IMG/VR virus record: IMGVR_UViG_3300021085_000019
Location: 1 to 64,000 of that record
Strand: one strand, 5' to 3'
Source of the DNA: a virus
DNA: 64,000 bases
Within the stretch, counting starts at the first letter, position 1. Every line of letters starts with the position of its first letter. The notes beneath the pieces are model-generated. The model was not told where the DNA came from, made no database searches, and worked only from the letters and a program-made list of their open reading frames with translations. The translations under genes and the position numbers were made by a program. This document shows, in pieces, positions 1 to 10,200 of this stretch.

Positions 1-2
1 TG

Positions 3-251
3 TCGTCCTCTAACCAGACTGTGAATATCTTCGGTAATACATCGATCACTGGAAATCTGGACGTATCCGGATATACACATTCCGTCGGTGATGTTTCGAC
101 CACAGCCGGTAATGCGATCACGCTGGCCAGCCATACACATACCGAAGTACCTGGAACTGGTGGTGCTTCTTCTCCATCGCCTGGAACACAAGAAACATCT
201 GCGGGTAATGGCGAAGGTGGACCAGTAACAGGTGATGAACCAGCCGAATAA
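3..251 (+). CDS. 5: Baseplate central spike protein, gp5/gpV type (C-terminal fragment)
   Basis: The reading frame is open from the window edge, so the N-terminus and real start lie upstream. The visible 82 residues are rich in Gly, Thr and Ser with a beta-strand rhythm, then an HxH motif (Ser-His-Thr-His, His codons at 132-134 and 138-140), then a Gly/Pro/Ser tail. A beta-helical stalk closed by an HxH metal-binding apex is the known design of the P2 gpV/Mu gp45 membrane-piercing spike tip, and T4 gp5 has the same beta-prism. Position directly before gene 25 agrees with a baseplate hub role. The usual PAAR-type tip (T4 gp5.4) may not be needed if this protein carries its own metal apex, which is inference. 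Any lysozyme or OB-fold part lies outside the window. Confidence 0.72.
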   Translation, partial: SSSNQTVNIFGNTSITGNLDVSGYTHSVGDVSTTAGNAITLASHTHTEVPGTGGASSPSPGTQETSAGNGEGGPVTGDEPAE

Positions 252-255
252 GGAG

Positions 256-263
256 TATAAATA
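256..263 (+). promoter_or_regulatory. Late promoter box TATAAATA before gene 25
   Basis: Exact match to the T4 late promoter -10 box. It ends 5 bases before the gene 25 ATG, so the expected start of transcription coincides with the ATG. An AAGGAG stretch (250-255) abuts the box on its upstream side, 13 bases from the ATG; it could serve read-through mRNA from gene 5 but would not be part of a transcript made from this box. Confidence 0.6.
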
Positions 264-268
264 CTAGT

Positions 269-793
269 ATGTCTATTAAAACAATTAACTCAAGTTCCGA
301 TCGATCTGCCCAGCCGTATGATAGCCAAACGATAACACTCGGCGATGGTACGAAAGTTGAGCAATCTACTGGTATTATTGGTGATCTGCAAAAAGCATCA
401 AGATCGGCAAGACTAAAGCCATGGACTGATCTTGATTTAAGCTTAGTCCTTCATCCAATACGTAAAGATATTATTCCACTTAGGGATGATCAGGCAATCA
501 AGTACTCAGTACGTAATTTGTTATTGACTAACTTTTATGAGAGACCATTTAACCTGGGTATAGGCGCCAATATGAGAGCCCTATTGTTTGAACCAGCAGA
601 TGAAATTACAAAGGCGACACTACGTAAAAATATCGTACGATGTCTTACTACAACAGAGAGTCGAGTGACACCGATCTTTGTAAACATAGTCGATGAGCCA
701 GATACGAATACATATCGTATTCTGGTAAAATTCAGAATAAAAGAGGATGATTCTGCAGATGAAGTAGAAATTGTTCTCAGACGTTTAAGGTAA
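269..793 (+). CDS. 25: Baseplate wedge subunit gp25
   Basis: A 174-residue protein of the gp25/GPW baseplate family, which sits in the inner wedge ring next to gp6 and is needed for sheath assembly. The recognisable core runs from about residue 50 to the end: the LLFEP segment near residue 107 matches the conserved E-P region of the family, and the C-terminal half has the alternating strands (ESRVTPIFVN, YRILVKFRI) of T4 gp25. It is longer than T4 gp25 (132 residues) because of a polar N-terminal extension of about 45 residues. The ATG at 269 is the only sensible start after the gene 5 stop at 251. It has no well-placed Shine-Dalgarno but a late promoter box five bases upstream. Confidence 0.9.
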   Translation: MSIKTINSSSDRSAQPYDSQTITLGDGTKVEQSTGIIGDLQKASRSARLKPWTDLDLSLVLHPIRKDIIPLRDDQAIKYSVRNLLLTNFYERPFNLGIGANMRALLFEPADEITKATLRKNIVRCLTTTESRVTPIFVNIVDEPDTNTYRILVKFRIKEDDSADEVEIVLRRLR

Positions 794-798
794 ATAAT

Positions 799-2661
799 AT
801 GGCAACTAATTTAAATGTAACAGAACTAGATTTTGATCAAATCAAAAAAAATCTAAAGAACTATCTCAAGTCACAGACTCAATTTAGTTCACACGATTTT
901 GAAGGATCAGGTCTTTCCGCACTCTTAGATGTGCTGGCTTATAATACACATTACAATGCGATGGCGGCACACTTTGCCTTAAATGAAGCCTTCCTTGACT
1001 CTGCACAGATTCGTGGTAACATTGTAACTCGAGCTAAGTTGCTTGGCTACATTCCAAGATCTGTCCTTGCGCCAAGAGCAATTGTAGATCTTATTGTTGA
1101 TGTCAGCGGAGAGAGTAATGTTCCTAGTTCTCTTACACTAGAACGTGGTACTAAGTTTACTACACAGGTTGACGGTAGAAATTATCGTTATGTTGTAATT
1201 AACGAACAGTCTGCATTGATTGATCAGGCCACTAATACATTTACATTCTCAAACGTAACTCTTGTTGAAGGTACAAGGAAGAAGCTTTTATATAGAGTGG
1301 ACAACGATATTGAAAATCAGAAGTATCAGATTTCAGATGATGACGTTGATACTTCTACACTTAAAGTGCTTGTACAGGCAAACGAGCAATCAACAGCATT
1401 TGACAACTATACACAATTCGAATCACTGATTAACGTTGATTCTTCAAGTCGTGTATACTATCTACAAGAAAATTCAAATGAATATTTTGAAGTATACTTT
1501 GGTGATGGTGTGACTGGTAAGCAACCGCTTAATAATAACATCATAACACTAGACTATATTTTCACTCATGGCCCAGATTCGAATGGTGCAAACAACTTCA
1601 CAAAGGTAGATAATATCGGTGGATTTGCTAACATCACTGTTAACACATTAACTAAAGCCCAGGGTGGTACTGAAAGAGAAACAAATGAATCAATACGATT
1701 CAATGCTCCTTTGACTTTTACTTCACAGAATAGAGCTGTAACATCAGATGACTATAGAGCTATTATTAAGAAAGAGTTTACGAATATTAATTCTATTTCA
1801 ACATGGGGTGGTGAGGATAATGATCCACCGGATTATGGTGCAGTATATATTTCAATTAAGCCTATTGTAAATGAGACTTTATCAGAAGGTGAGAAGACTG
1901 AAATTATTAATACTATTTTAAAGGGTAAAAGTGTTGTATCAATTACCCCTGTTATTGTAGATCCTAACTTTACATATTTAGAATTGGATGTCGCATTTAA
2001 ATATAACCCGAATCTTACAGATAGATCTAGAGTAGAATTAGAAGCTGTTGTAAGAGATACTATTTCAGATTATAACTTTAACGAACTAAATAAATTTGAT
2101 GGAGTGTTTAGACATTCTCAGCTGCTAAGAGCAATTGATAATGCAGATCCTTCTATTCAGAATAGTAGTGTAAGACCATATATGTTTATGGAGATTACTC
2201 CTAATTTAGCTGGTAGCGAAATAGATAATAACTTCCAACTAAACTTTACATCTCCGTTTTACGATACTGGTTCTTCCGATAAACATGTTATCACATCTAC
2301 TAGGTTTAAAGTTAATGGGGAAGATTTATATTTTGGCGATATCCCTATTCCTGGTTCTACTAACAGAAAAGTTATAGCATACAAAATCGTCGATAACACT
2401 AATATTACTGTATTAAGTGATTGTGGTGTTGTTGATATATCTAAAGGATCTATAACATTAAATAAATTTATTCCTGATAGCGATTCGGATACTAAGATTA
2501 GAATTACGGTTGTACCTAATTCTCTTGACTTAGCTCCTAAGAGAGATCAGTTAATTGCAATTGATCCTCTCAGAGTTGTTATTGCACCAAGTGTAGATAC
2601 CATCTCTGTATCTGGTTCTTCTGGAACAATTAATTATACAACGACCTCAAGGCTGAGATAA
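799..2661 (+). CDS. 6: Baseplate wedge subunit gp6
   Basis: This 620-residue protein matches T4 gp6 (660 residues) in position, length and N-terminal pattern (about residues 25-75: a segment on filling a baseplate ring, with SALLDVLAYNTHYNAM and NEAFLDSAQIR, typical of T4-like gp6). gp6 dimers form the continuous inner ring of the baseplate together with gp25 and gp7, and the family shares the P2 gpJ fold. The middle contains a beta-rich insert (residues about 100-270) and the C-terminal half the alpha/beta dimerisation domain. It starts five bases after the gene 25 stop with a weak AAGG ribosome site inside the end of gene 25, so coupled translation is likely. Nothing looks broken. Confidence 0.92.
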   Translation: MATNLNVTELDFDQIKKNLKNYLKSQTQFSSHDFEGSGLSALLDVLAYNTHYNAMAAHFALNEAFLDSAQIRGNIVTRAKLLGYIPRSVLAPRAIVDLIVDVSGESNVPSSLTLERGTKFTTQVDGRNYRYVVINEQSALIDQATNTFTFSNVTLVEGTRKKLLYRVDNDIENQKYQISDDDVDTSTLKVLVQANEQSTAFDNYTQFESLINVDSSSRVYYLQENSNEYFEVYFGDGVTGKQPLNNNIITLDYIFTHGPDSNGANNFTKVDNIGGFANITVNTLTKAQGGTERETNESIRFNAPLTFTSQNRAVTSDDYRAIIKKEFTNINSISTWGGEDNDPPDYGAVYISIKPIVNETLSEGEKTEIINTILKGKSVVSITPVIVDPNFTYLELDVAFKYNPNLTDRSRVELEAVVRDTISDYNFNELNKFDGVFRHSQLLRAIDNADPSIQNSSVRPYMFMEITPNLAGSEIDNNFQLNFTSPFYDTGSSDKHVITSTRFKVNGEDLYFGDIPIPGSTNRKVIAYKIVDNTNITVLSDCGVVDISKGSITLNKFIPDSDSDTKIRITVVPNSLDLAPKRDQLIAIDPLRVVIAPSVDTISVSGSSGTINYTTTSRLR

Positions 2662-2662
2662 G

Positions 2663-5600
2663 ATGGCTGGAACTCATAAAACTAATAATACTTTATTTAG
2701 CTCGGATATATCTTCACCTGGATATATCCAGTCTGTCGCTTCTTCGAAGAGTAAGACTAAAGAGCATTTAAGAACTCCAGAGCTTATACCATCTGAGATA
2801 CTAGATGTATCTGGTGGTATTGAATTATTATTAGAAGCATATTATGACTATATGAACTTACAAGAGTTTATATATCAAGAAAACGAAACGTACCAAGATA
2901 TTGTATTAGACGGTAAAGCCGTTTTTAGGGTTGTAGATCCTAGAAATGAAAATGACCACTTCTTTACAGATGACGATGGTGCTAATTCGACTCTTACACT
3001 AACAGATGACCGTGGGATTATTAAAACATTTAACTTGCAAAATTTAAACGTTGCGATTTCAAATGGTAATAATCTCCCAGGATCTCTTGCTAATTCTACT
3101 TCGGATATTGGTAAGACACTTACGGTTCATGGTTTAGATCAGGTCGTATTAGTAAACGGAGCAGTAACAAATAGTGTAGATGTAGTATTAGCTACATCAG
3201 ATTCTACAATTACTCCCGGTCAACCAGTCAGTGGAATTGGAATACCTGCTAATGTAACTGTTGATGAGATTAATGGTACTAGCTTAAAGCTAACACAACC
3301 GGTATCATTAGATGATGAAGTTGCTCTTACGTTTTCTAACAATACTAAAACAGCCACTATCACAACCCCAGTAAAATACTGGGCTGGCCCTGGTGCATCC
3401 TACACTCTTAACACGATTGAAGAGTCATTGGATATTGATAGCACAGCCGCATCTTACTTAGAATTAATTCAAAAAGAAATTGCGGCTGTTGTTCCACGTT
3501 CGATACAGGTTAATAAAAGAAATCTATATAAGGCTATTACAGATTATTATAAAATTAGAGGTTCGTCAGATTCTATTGAAGTATTCTTTAGACTATTATT
3601 TGATGATGAAGTTGAGGTAGAATATCCATGGAATGAAACATTAATTCCATCTTCTGGTAATTGGGAAGTAAATCCTTCTTTACCTAAAGGCGGTGTATAC
3701 TTAGACAAAAAAGGATTTTTATCAGACACAATTAAAATCCAAGATAGTTTAAAATACCAAAAGTTTTCTTATTTAATTCGTACTGGTCAAAGCTTGTCTG
3801 CTTGGGATTTTTTCTATAATAGACTAGTTCACCCGGCTGGATTTAAATACTTTGCTGAAATTCTTATTCAGTTATTTGGAACGCGTGATGAATTAGGTGA
3901 TGATCAGAAAATTGCTGGTCCTATTAATTTTATAGGTGGACCAAACCACGGCTTGCCTACTGGAGAATCTTTCGAAGGTTATGGAAGACAAAATAGAATT
4001 ACATATTCATCAATGCCCGATTTACAGCCTGGGGTTATTGGTCTAGAAGATGTTCCTTTACTTGTAGATCTATTCGCTTCTCTATTCTTACCATTTACTG
4101 AAGTTAATATTCATCAGTCTGCCAAAATTGCATTAACTGTAGAACAAACAAGCACTGATGCAAATTATGGTAAAGTAGTTTCTGCAGAAATTGTAGACAG
4201 CGGTTTTGGATATACCTCAGCTCCAAGCGTTATAATTAACGGTGTGCCTCAAACCGGACAAACGATTACTCAGGCAGTTATTACAACAACGATTGATTCA
4301 CTCGGTAGAGTTACAGGTACTAATATAACAAATCCTGGTGATAATTATAACTCTGCATTTGCTAACGTTTCAGCTAATCCAAACTTGTCTAAAGTTGCAT
4401 CGGTATCAATTGTTCCATCCACTACTAAAAAATATAGTACTCCTCCAGAAGTTATATTTACAGATCCTACTTCTATTGGAGATAACGGACTTCCATTACA
4501 AACTAATGTAACTGCTACTGGAAAATATATATTAGAACCTACTTCGGTTAATTCAGTCGAAATGACTTCAGTTGGTTCTAACTATACTATTCATCCGGAT
4601 ATTGCATTTTCAGATCCAGACGTATTCTATACTGCTCAGCCATTCTTTAGCGATAACTTTGAAAATGCTGCTATAGGAGATTGGGATAATAATTATTGGC
4701 ATATAGTAGGCACCGATGATCATACTGCGTCTATTCAAACTGTAGATGGATCTAAGGTATTAAAAGTACAAACATCCACATTAGACACAAGTGCTTCAGG
4801 AAGTATTGGTGGTGCAGTATATCAATTAGAATTAGCTAATCCTGAGTTCACAAATAGACTGCCAGGAAATACAATTAAAGTAAAATGTAGAGCGAAGAAG
4901 GCAACTTCAGGTGGAGCAAACACATTTAGGATGGCGTATTCAACATCACAACACGGTAACTCTGGTTGGTTTACTAAAAACTTAACAACTGATTGGCAAG
5001 ACTTTGAGTTTGAATATAATATTGTAACTGATACTCCTACTAATGTAGATTACGTAGGATTCCAAGGTGATGGTAATGATGGTATAGTATATATCGATGA
5101 TGTTTCTATTACTGTTAAAAAGGATTTCCCAAGAGTTATTAGTGACATTGAAGATGGAAGATTAAATTCAATAACAGTTTTATATAAAGGATCTGGATAT
5201 AAAGAAGTTCCATCAATATCTATTTCTGGTAATGCAACTGCAGTTGCTCAGTTAGTTCCTTCTAAAGTTGAAAGCGCAGTTATAGTAAATCCAGGATTTG
5301 GTTATGTGTTTGATCCACTAATATATATTAGCTCTAAAGCTAAAAACGAAAACCGGGCAAAAGCACAGCCAGTTAAAAAAATCATAGAGTTAAATCATAC
5401 CGACGTAGATCCCTTATTTAATAAGGTAAATAATCCAGTTCAGACTAATCCTTCAGTGAGAGGAAGACAATTATATAATGGCGGGTTATTACAGAAGGGC
5501 GTTCTTAGTTCAGGTCAGAACTGGACTATAACTCAATCGACACCGGCTACTGATAAAACTATGGGTGGTTATGATGTTACGGTAGTGGCTGCTGGATATA

Positions 5601-5770
5601 GAACACAAGTTAGTAACAATTATTATAATCAAAAAACAAACATATTAGAAAATAGTATGCTTTACGACTTTAACGAAACTTTAGAGGTATTAGGTGATGT
5701 AGAATTGCAAAGTACTTCTATAAGTGATATAAATAAATATAACGTGAATTCTTTTATTCATAACAATTAA
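2663..5770 (+). CDS. 7: Large baseplate wedge protein, gp7-like, with inserted carbohydrate-binding-like module
   Basis: A 1035-residue protein between genes 6 and 8, the place and almost exactly the size of T4 gp7 (1032 residues), the protein that starts wedge assembly. Direct sequence likeness to T4 gp7 is not evident to me, so the name rests on position and size. The N-terminal 430 residues look like the conserved core. From about residue 505 the protein carries several short glycine-rich modules of the kind GYTSAPSVII (near 510, 640 and 845). Between the second and third lies a jelly-roll segment (about 658-820, from the FFSDNFE region to the VYIDDVSITV end) that strongly resembles a family 4/9-type carbohydrate-binding module. 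The ATG is one base after the gene 6 stop, with GAGATAAG upstream. Confidence 0.7.
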   Translation: MAGTHKTNNTLFSSDISSPGYIQSVASSKSKTKEHLRTPELIPSEILDVSGGIELLLEAYYDYMNLQEFIYQENETYQDIVLDGKAVFRVVDPRNENDHFFTDDDGANSTLTLTDDRGIIKTFNLQNLNVAISNGNNLPGSLANSTSDIGKTLTVHGLDQVVLVNGAVTNSVDVVLATSDSTITPGQPVSGIGIPANVTVDEINGTSLKLTQPVSLDDEVALTFSNNTKTATITTPVKYWAGPGASYTLNTIEESLDIDSTAASYLELIQKEIAAVVPRSIQVNKRNLYKAITDYYKIRGSSDSIEVFFRLLFDDEVEVEYPWNETLIPSSGNWEVNPSLPKGGVYLDKKGFLSDTIKIQDSLKYQKFSYLIRTGQSLSAWDFFYNRLVHPAGFKYFAEILIQLFGTRDELGDDQKIAGPINFIGGPNHGLPTGESFEGYGRQNRITYSSMPDLQPGVIGLEDVPLLVDLFASLFLPFTEVNIHQSAKIALTVEQTSTDANYGKVVSAEIVDSGFGYTSAPSVIINGVPQTGQTITQAVITTTIDSLGRVTGTNITNPGDNYNSAFANVSANPNLSKVASVSIVPSTTKKYSTPPEVIFTDPTSIGDNGLPLQTNVTATGKYILEPTSVNSVEMTSVGSNYTIHPDIAFSDPDVFYTAQPFFSDNFENAAIGDWDNNYWHIVGTDDHTASIQTVDGSKVLKVQTSTLDTSASGSIGGAVYQLELANPEFTNRLPGNTIKVKCRAKKATSGGANTFRMAYSTSQHGNSGWFTKNLTTDWQDFEFEYNIVTDTPTNVDYVGFQGDGNDGIVYIDDVSITVKKDFPRVISDIEDGRLNSITVLYKGSGYKEVPSISISGNATAVAQLVPSKVESAVIVNPGFGYVFDPLIYISSKAKNENRAKAQPVKKIIELNHTDVDPLFNKVNNPVQTNPSVRGRQLYNGGLLQKGVLSSGQNWTITQSTPATDKTMGGYDVTVVAAGYRTQVSNNYYNQKTNILENSMLYDFNETLEVLGDVELQSTSISDINKYNVNSFIHNN
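5728..5735 (+). promoter_or_regulatory. Late promoter box TATAAATA before gene 8
   Basis: Exact T4-type late box inside the last codons of the gp7-like gene. Predicted transcription start near 5741 gives a leader of about 42 bases carrying a TAGGAAA ribosome site before the gene 8 ATG. Confidence 0.55.
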
Positions 5771-5782
5771 TAGGAAATAAAA

Positions 5783-7207
5783 ATGACGGCAATAGTAACC
5801 TCTAAATTCAGAACGTTGAATGCAGAAAACTTTAAAGAGGACATAGCATCTGCTGGCACGAGCGTATACGTAGCCATTGGTAAAAGTGATGCTTGGTCTT
5901 ATACAACTTCTGATACAACAGATCAAGAACCATTTACACCATACGATAACTTAGACTCCTTAACAGAAGCTAGGGAAAACATCTTCGCTATGAAACTACT
6001 AGGAGCGGCTGATGTTACGCATGTTGTACCAAGGCATACCTGGACAACTGGTAATACTTATGTTGCCTGGGATTCAGATGATCCCGACATTTTTGATAAA
6101 AAGTTTTACGTGATTACTTCTGAGTTTAAAGTTTATAAGTGTATATACTCTCCAGGTACTGGATCGACTCAAGAGCCAACACAAACTCTAACAGACCCTA
6201 CAGCTGAATCAGATAATTATATTTGGAAATACATGTATACGGTAGCCGTTGCTGATGCTGAAAAGTTCCTTACTACATCTTATATGCCTGTAAAAACCGT
6301 TGATCCTAGATCTGGTGATCCTGCTCAAGCCTCGGATTACCTTAGCGATTCTGCAGCCGAACAGTTTTTGAGTGAAGGTGCTTACGCACAATATCTAAAC
6401 CAAAAAGCTTCAGTCAACTCTACTACTGCTGGAGGAATTCAAAGAATTGAAGTGACTGCTGGTGGTACTGGATATACTTCTGCTCCTAGTGTAATTATTA
6501 CTGGTGCTGGAAGTAATGCTACAGCAACTGCTACTATATCAGGTGGTTCAGTTACCGCTATTAACGTAACAGCGAAAGGAACAGATTATTCTTCAGCTCA
6601 CATTGTACTTTCTGGAGGCGGTGGTTCTGATGCTACGGCTAGAGCAGTACTTTCTCCTGAAAATGGTCATGGTACTGATCCTGTAAAAGAACTAGGTGGA
6701 TTCTTTGTTGCAGTTAATACACTGCTAGATGGTACTGGTGGTGAAGAAGACGATCTTACAGTAGGTAACGATTTTAGGCAGATACTACTAATAAAAAATC
6801 CAGTAAACTACGGAACTACTAATATCTCAACTAGCGCAACGCGTAAAGCTATGCATGGTATTAGCTTTGCTTCTGTTAGTGGAACGTTACAAGTCGATGA
6901 ACTTATTTTCCAAGGTACTGGAGCAAATAGAGTAGAAGCATTTATTACTGAAATTGATAGCGATGCAGGTGTTTATTATCTTACACAGAATAATAAGACT
7001 GGATATGGTAATTTTGCACATACTAACGGCGTTGTGACTGGAGCAACATCTGGTGCACAAGGAACTCCTACGTCTGCTGCAAATACATTCTCAACAAATC
7101 CGGATATTGATGTACATTCAGGAGATATTATTTTCTTAGAAAACAGAAATCCAATTGATAGAATTTCTTCACAAATTGAAGACATTAAAATTATTATAGA
7201 ATTCTAA
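5783..7207 (+). CDS. 8: Baseplate wedge subunit gp8
   Basis: T4 gp8 is recognisable at both ends: the N-terminal IVTSKFRT motif followed by a segment on the order VYVAIGKSDAW, and the C-terminal GDIIFLENRNPI then an IEDIKIIIEF end, matching the GEMIYMENRPPI end of T4 gp8. gp8 dimers bridge gp7 and gp6 in each baseplate wedge. At 474 residues it is much longer than T4 gp8 (334). The extra length includes a Gly/Thr/Ala-rich insert at about residues 216-290 containing GYTSAPSVIITG, the same module type found in the upstream gp7-like protein. TAGGAAAT upstream of the ATG is the ribosome site. Confidence 0.9.
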   Translation: MTAIVTSKFRTLNAENFKEDIASAGTSVYVAIGKSDAWSYTTSDTTDQEPFTPYDNLDSLTEARENIFAMKLLGAADVTHVVPRHTWTTGNTYVAWDSDDPDIFDKKFYVITSEFKVYKCIYSPGTGSTQEPTQTLTDPTAESDNYIWKYMYTVAVADAEKFLTTSYMPVKTVDPRSGDPAQASDYLSDSAAEQFLSEGAYAQYLNQKASVNSTTAGGIQRIEVTAGGTGYTSAPSVIITGAGSNATATATISGGSVTAINVTAKGTDYSSAHIVLSGGGGSDATARAVLSPENGHGTDPVKELGGFFVAVNTLLDGTGGEEDDLTVGNDFRQILLIKNPVNYGTTNISTSATRKAMHGISFASVSGTLQVDELIFQGTGANRVEAFITEIDSDAGVYYLTQNNKTGYGNFAHTNGVVTGATSGAQGTPTSAANTFSTNPDIDVHSGDIIFLENRNPIDRISSQIEDIKIIIEF

Positions 7208-7215
7208 TATAAATA
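7208..7215 (+). promoter_or_regulatory. Late promoter box TATAAATA before the DUF4815 gene
   Basis: Exact late box in the 33-base gap after gene 8. Predicted start near 7221 leaves a 20-base leader with a GAGAG ribosome site. Confidence 0.7.
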
Positions 7216-7240
7216 TTAGTAAATATACAAGAGAGAACTT

Positions 7241-10200
7241 ATGACTACAACCAATATAAAAGTTTTTCCTGAAGGACCATATAACGACGACTATTTAAAA
7301 ACACAGTCAGATGGTTCTACTGTAGAAACTAAAAATTATCATAGAATATTATTTCGCCCTGGCTATGCAGTTCAGGCTAGAGAGCTTACTCAAATGCAAA
7401 CTATGTTGCAGGCTCAAATAGATAGACATGGCCAATATGCTTTTAAAGATGGTTCTAGAGTAGTTAATGGTGAATTATCTCTTAATGTAGAATATGATTT
7501 TATTAAATTGGAATCTACAACTGAATTAAGTTTGTTTGAGAATACTGTTATTACTGGAACAAATGGAGTTAAGGCTCGTGTGATACAAGCCGTATCAGCA
7601 GTTGACGCTTCAAATCCAGATACTTTATATATTAAATATTTAAAAGCCGACGCAGCCAGTAAAACTATTAGCGTGTTTGCTGCAGGAGATAACTTTTCTT
7701 CTAATGCATCTTCATCAAAATCTGGTCAAGTTAGGACTACAACTTCTGAATCAGATCCTGCTGTTGGAAAGGGCTCTAGTGTATCAATATCAGAAGGCGT
7801 TTATTTTATTTCCGGATGCTTTGTATATGTTGCTCCTACTACTATTATATTAGACAAGTATACAAACAATCCGTCTTATATTATTGGCCTACAGGTTATT
7901 GAAGATATTGTATCTTCAGGTGAGGATGGAACACTTGTTGATAATGCTCAAGACGTTCCTAACACTTCTGCTCCTGGTGCTAATAGATATCAGGTTAAAA
8001 CTCAATTAATTAAACAGCCCATTGATATTAATTCTAGAACAGTGGATAATTATATCACTCTACTTACTGTTAATAATGGCGAAGTATCTATAGACAAGAC
8101 TGATAAAACTGAAGATACTGGACTTACATTAAGACTGGCGCAAAGGACACACGACGAATCTGGCGATTATGTAGTAAAACCATTCGAGTTGGAAATACTA
8201 GAACATCTAAACGACACTACAAATTTTGGTAAATACCTACAGTCTGACGGTGGCGATATAGACAAAATCGCAATTGGTGTTGAACCATCTACTGCATATG
8301 TTCAAGGTTATAGGAATCAGAAAGTTGGAACAACATATGTAGAGATTGATAAGCCTCGTGGAGCAGATGCAACAGGATTTCTAAATGAATCTAACACTCA
8401 AATTAATTTTGGTAACTATATTAAACTTAACGCATCTAACTTTGCTAGAGTTCCAGATTTAGAAGGATTTGAAACTATTAACTTAGTAGATACCACTTCG
8501 GGTACTACCACGGTCGGTACTGCTAGAGTTCGTGGTATGGAATTCTTTGCAAATCCAGATCATATTAGACTATATTTATTTGATATTAATATAACGCATG
8601 GTTCAAAAACATTTTCAGATGTAGATAAAGTTACTGGATCGGGTAGCTTTTCGGCAAACTTTTTAGCTGGTTCTGAAGGAACTCGATTTGATGTCGGTAA
8701 TAATGTTGCGGTGTTTAAGTTACCACAATCAGCAATTAAAACTTTAGCAGATCCTTCTAGAGATACAACGTATTCTATAAAAAGAAAATTTAATCAGACT
8801 ACAAGTGCAACTGGAGAATTATCGTTTTCAACAGCTGTTGGACTTTTTACTGATCATGACGATGTTATTATTGCTCCGAGTAATGGTCCAATTAAGACAG
8901 ACGTAAGTAGTAGCATTGTAACAGGAACTGGTAACGGTACAAACGGTTTAGAATACACAAACGCTATAGGCATTGGTAATAATATTGCTTGTGAAATTAT
9001 CGCAACGATTAAAAAAACTATAGCGCCTAAAACAAAAACAAAAACTACATTTGCTAAAACTATTAATGTTACAAATGGGGATACTGCATCATATGACTTA
9101 GGCCATTCAGATGTTATTGAGGTTGTGTCTATTGTAGATTCAACATCGGCCAATATCACTGAAGACTTTACTTTAGATAACGGTCAAAGAGATAATTTTT
9201 ATGACACAGGCAAAATAGTAAAAAACGGTGGTACAGGAACTGTACCTACTGGAAATATGATAGTAACTTTTAAATATTATACTCATGGAGCTGGTGATTA
9301 TTTTTGTGTTGATTCATATCCTGCTCAAGATTACGCAGATATTCAATCTTTCTCTAGCTCGGCTGGTTCAGTCGATTTAAGAGATTGTATAGACTTTAGA
9401 CCGAGAAAAGATAATACAAGTTCTAATTTCTCTGGTACTGGTTCCAGCTTGTCTGGTGCACCAAAGGTAGGACATGCATTAACAGCAGACATTAATTACT
9501 ACTTACCTAGAATAGATAAACTCGTCATGAAAAGAGACGGTGGATTTGAAGTTATTAAAGGAGTTCCATCAGAATATCCACAGCCTCCTTCTGATAAAGA
9601 AGATGCATTGACATTATATCAGCTAAAGCTTAAACCATACGTGTTTACGTTAAACGATGTTATTCCTGTAATACAAGATAACAAACGATATACTATGAAA
9701 GATATTGGTAAGCTTGATAAAAGAATTAAAAACCTTGAATACTATACTTCGTTATCGTTACTAGAACAATCTGCCGCTGATGTGCACATGGTTGATGGTA
9801 ATGGATTAACAAGGTTGAAAAATGGTATTATAGTAGATTCATTTAAAGATCACACTATAATAGATTCTGCTCATAAAGAAACTAGTGAATCTATTGACAA
9901 AGAAAATGGATTGCTTAGACCAGAATGCCCTAGTAAAAATATAAACTTAATTACAGATCCATCTCAAAGCGGGTCAAGTATAGCACAGAAACGTGGATCA
10001 AACTGGATACTAAATTATTCTGAAGTAGCCCATACTGTTCAGCCTTATGCGTCTGTCGCAATTAACGTAAATCCATATAATGTATTTACTTGGGACGGTA
10101 GAGTTCAATTATCTCCTGAGTCAGATGAATGGAAAGAAACTGACGTTAGGCCAGATGTAGTTATAGACGATGATGGTCAATACGAACAGTTTGTAGCTAG

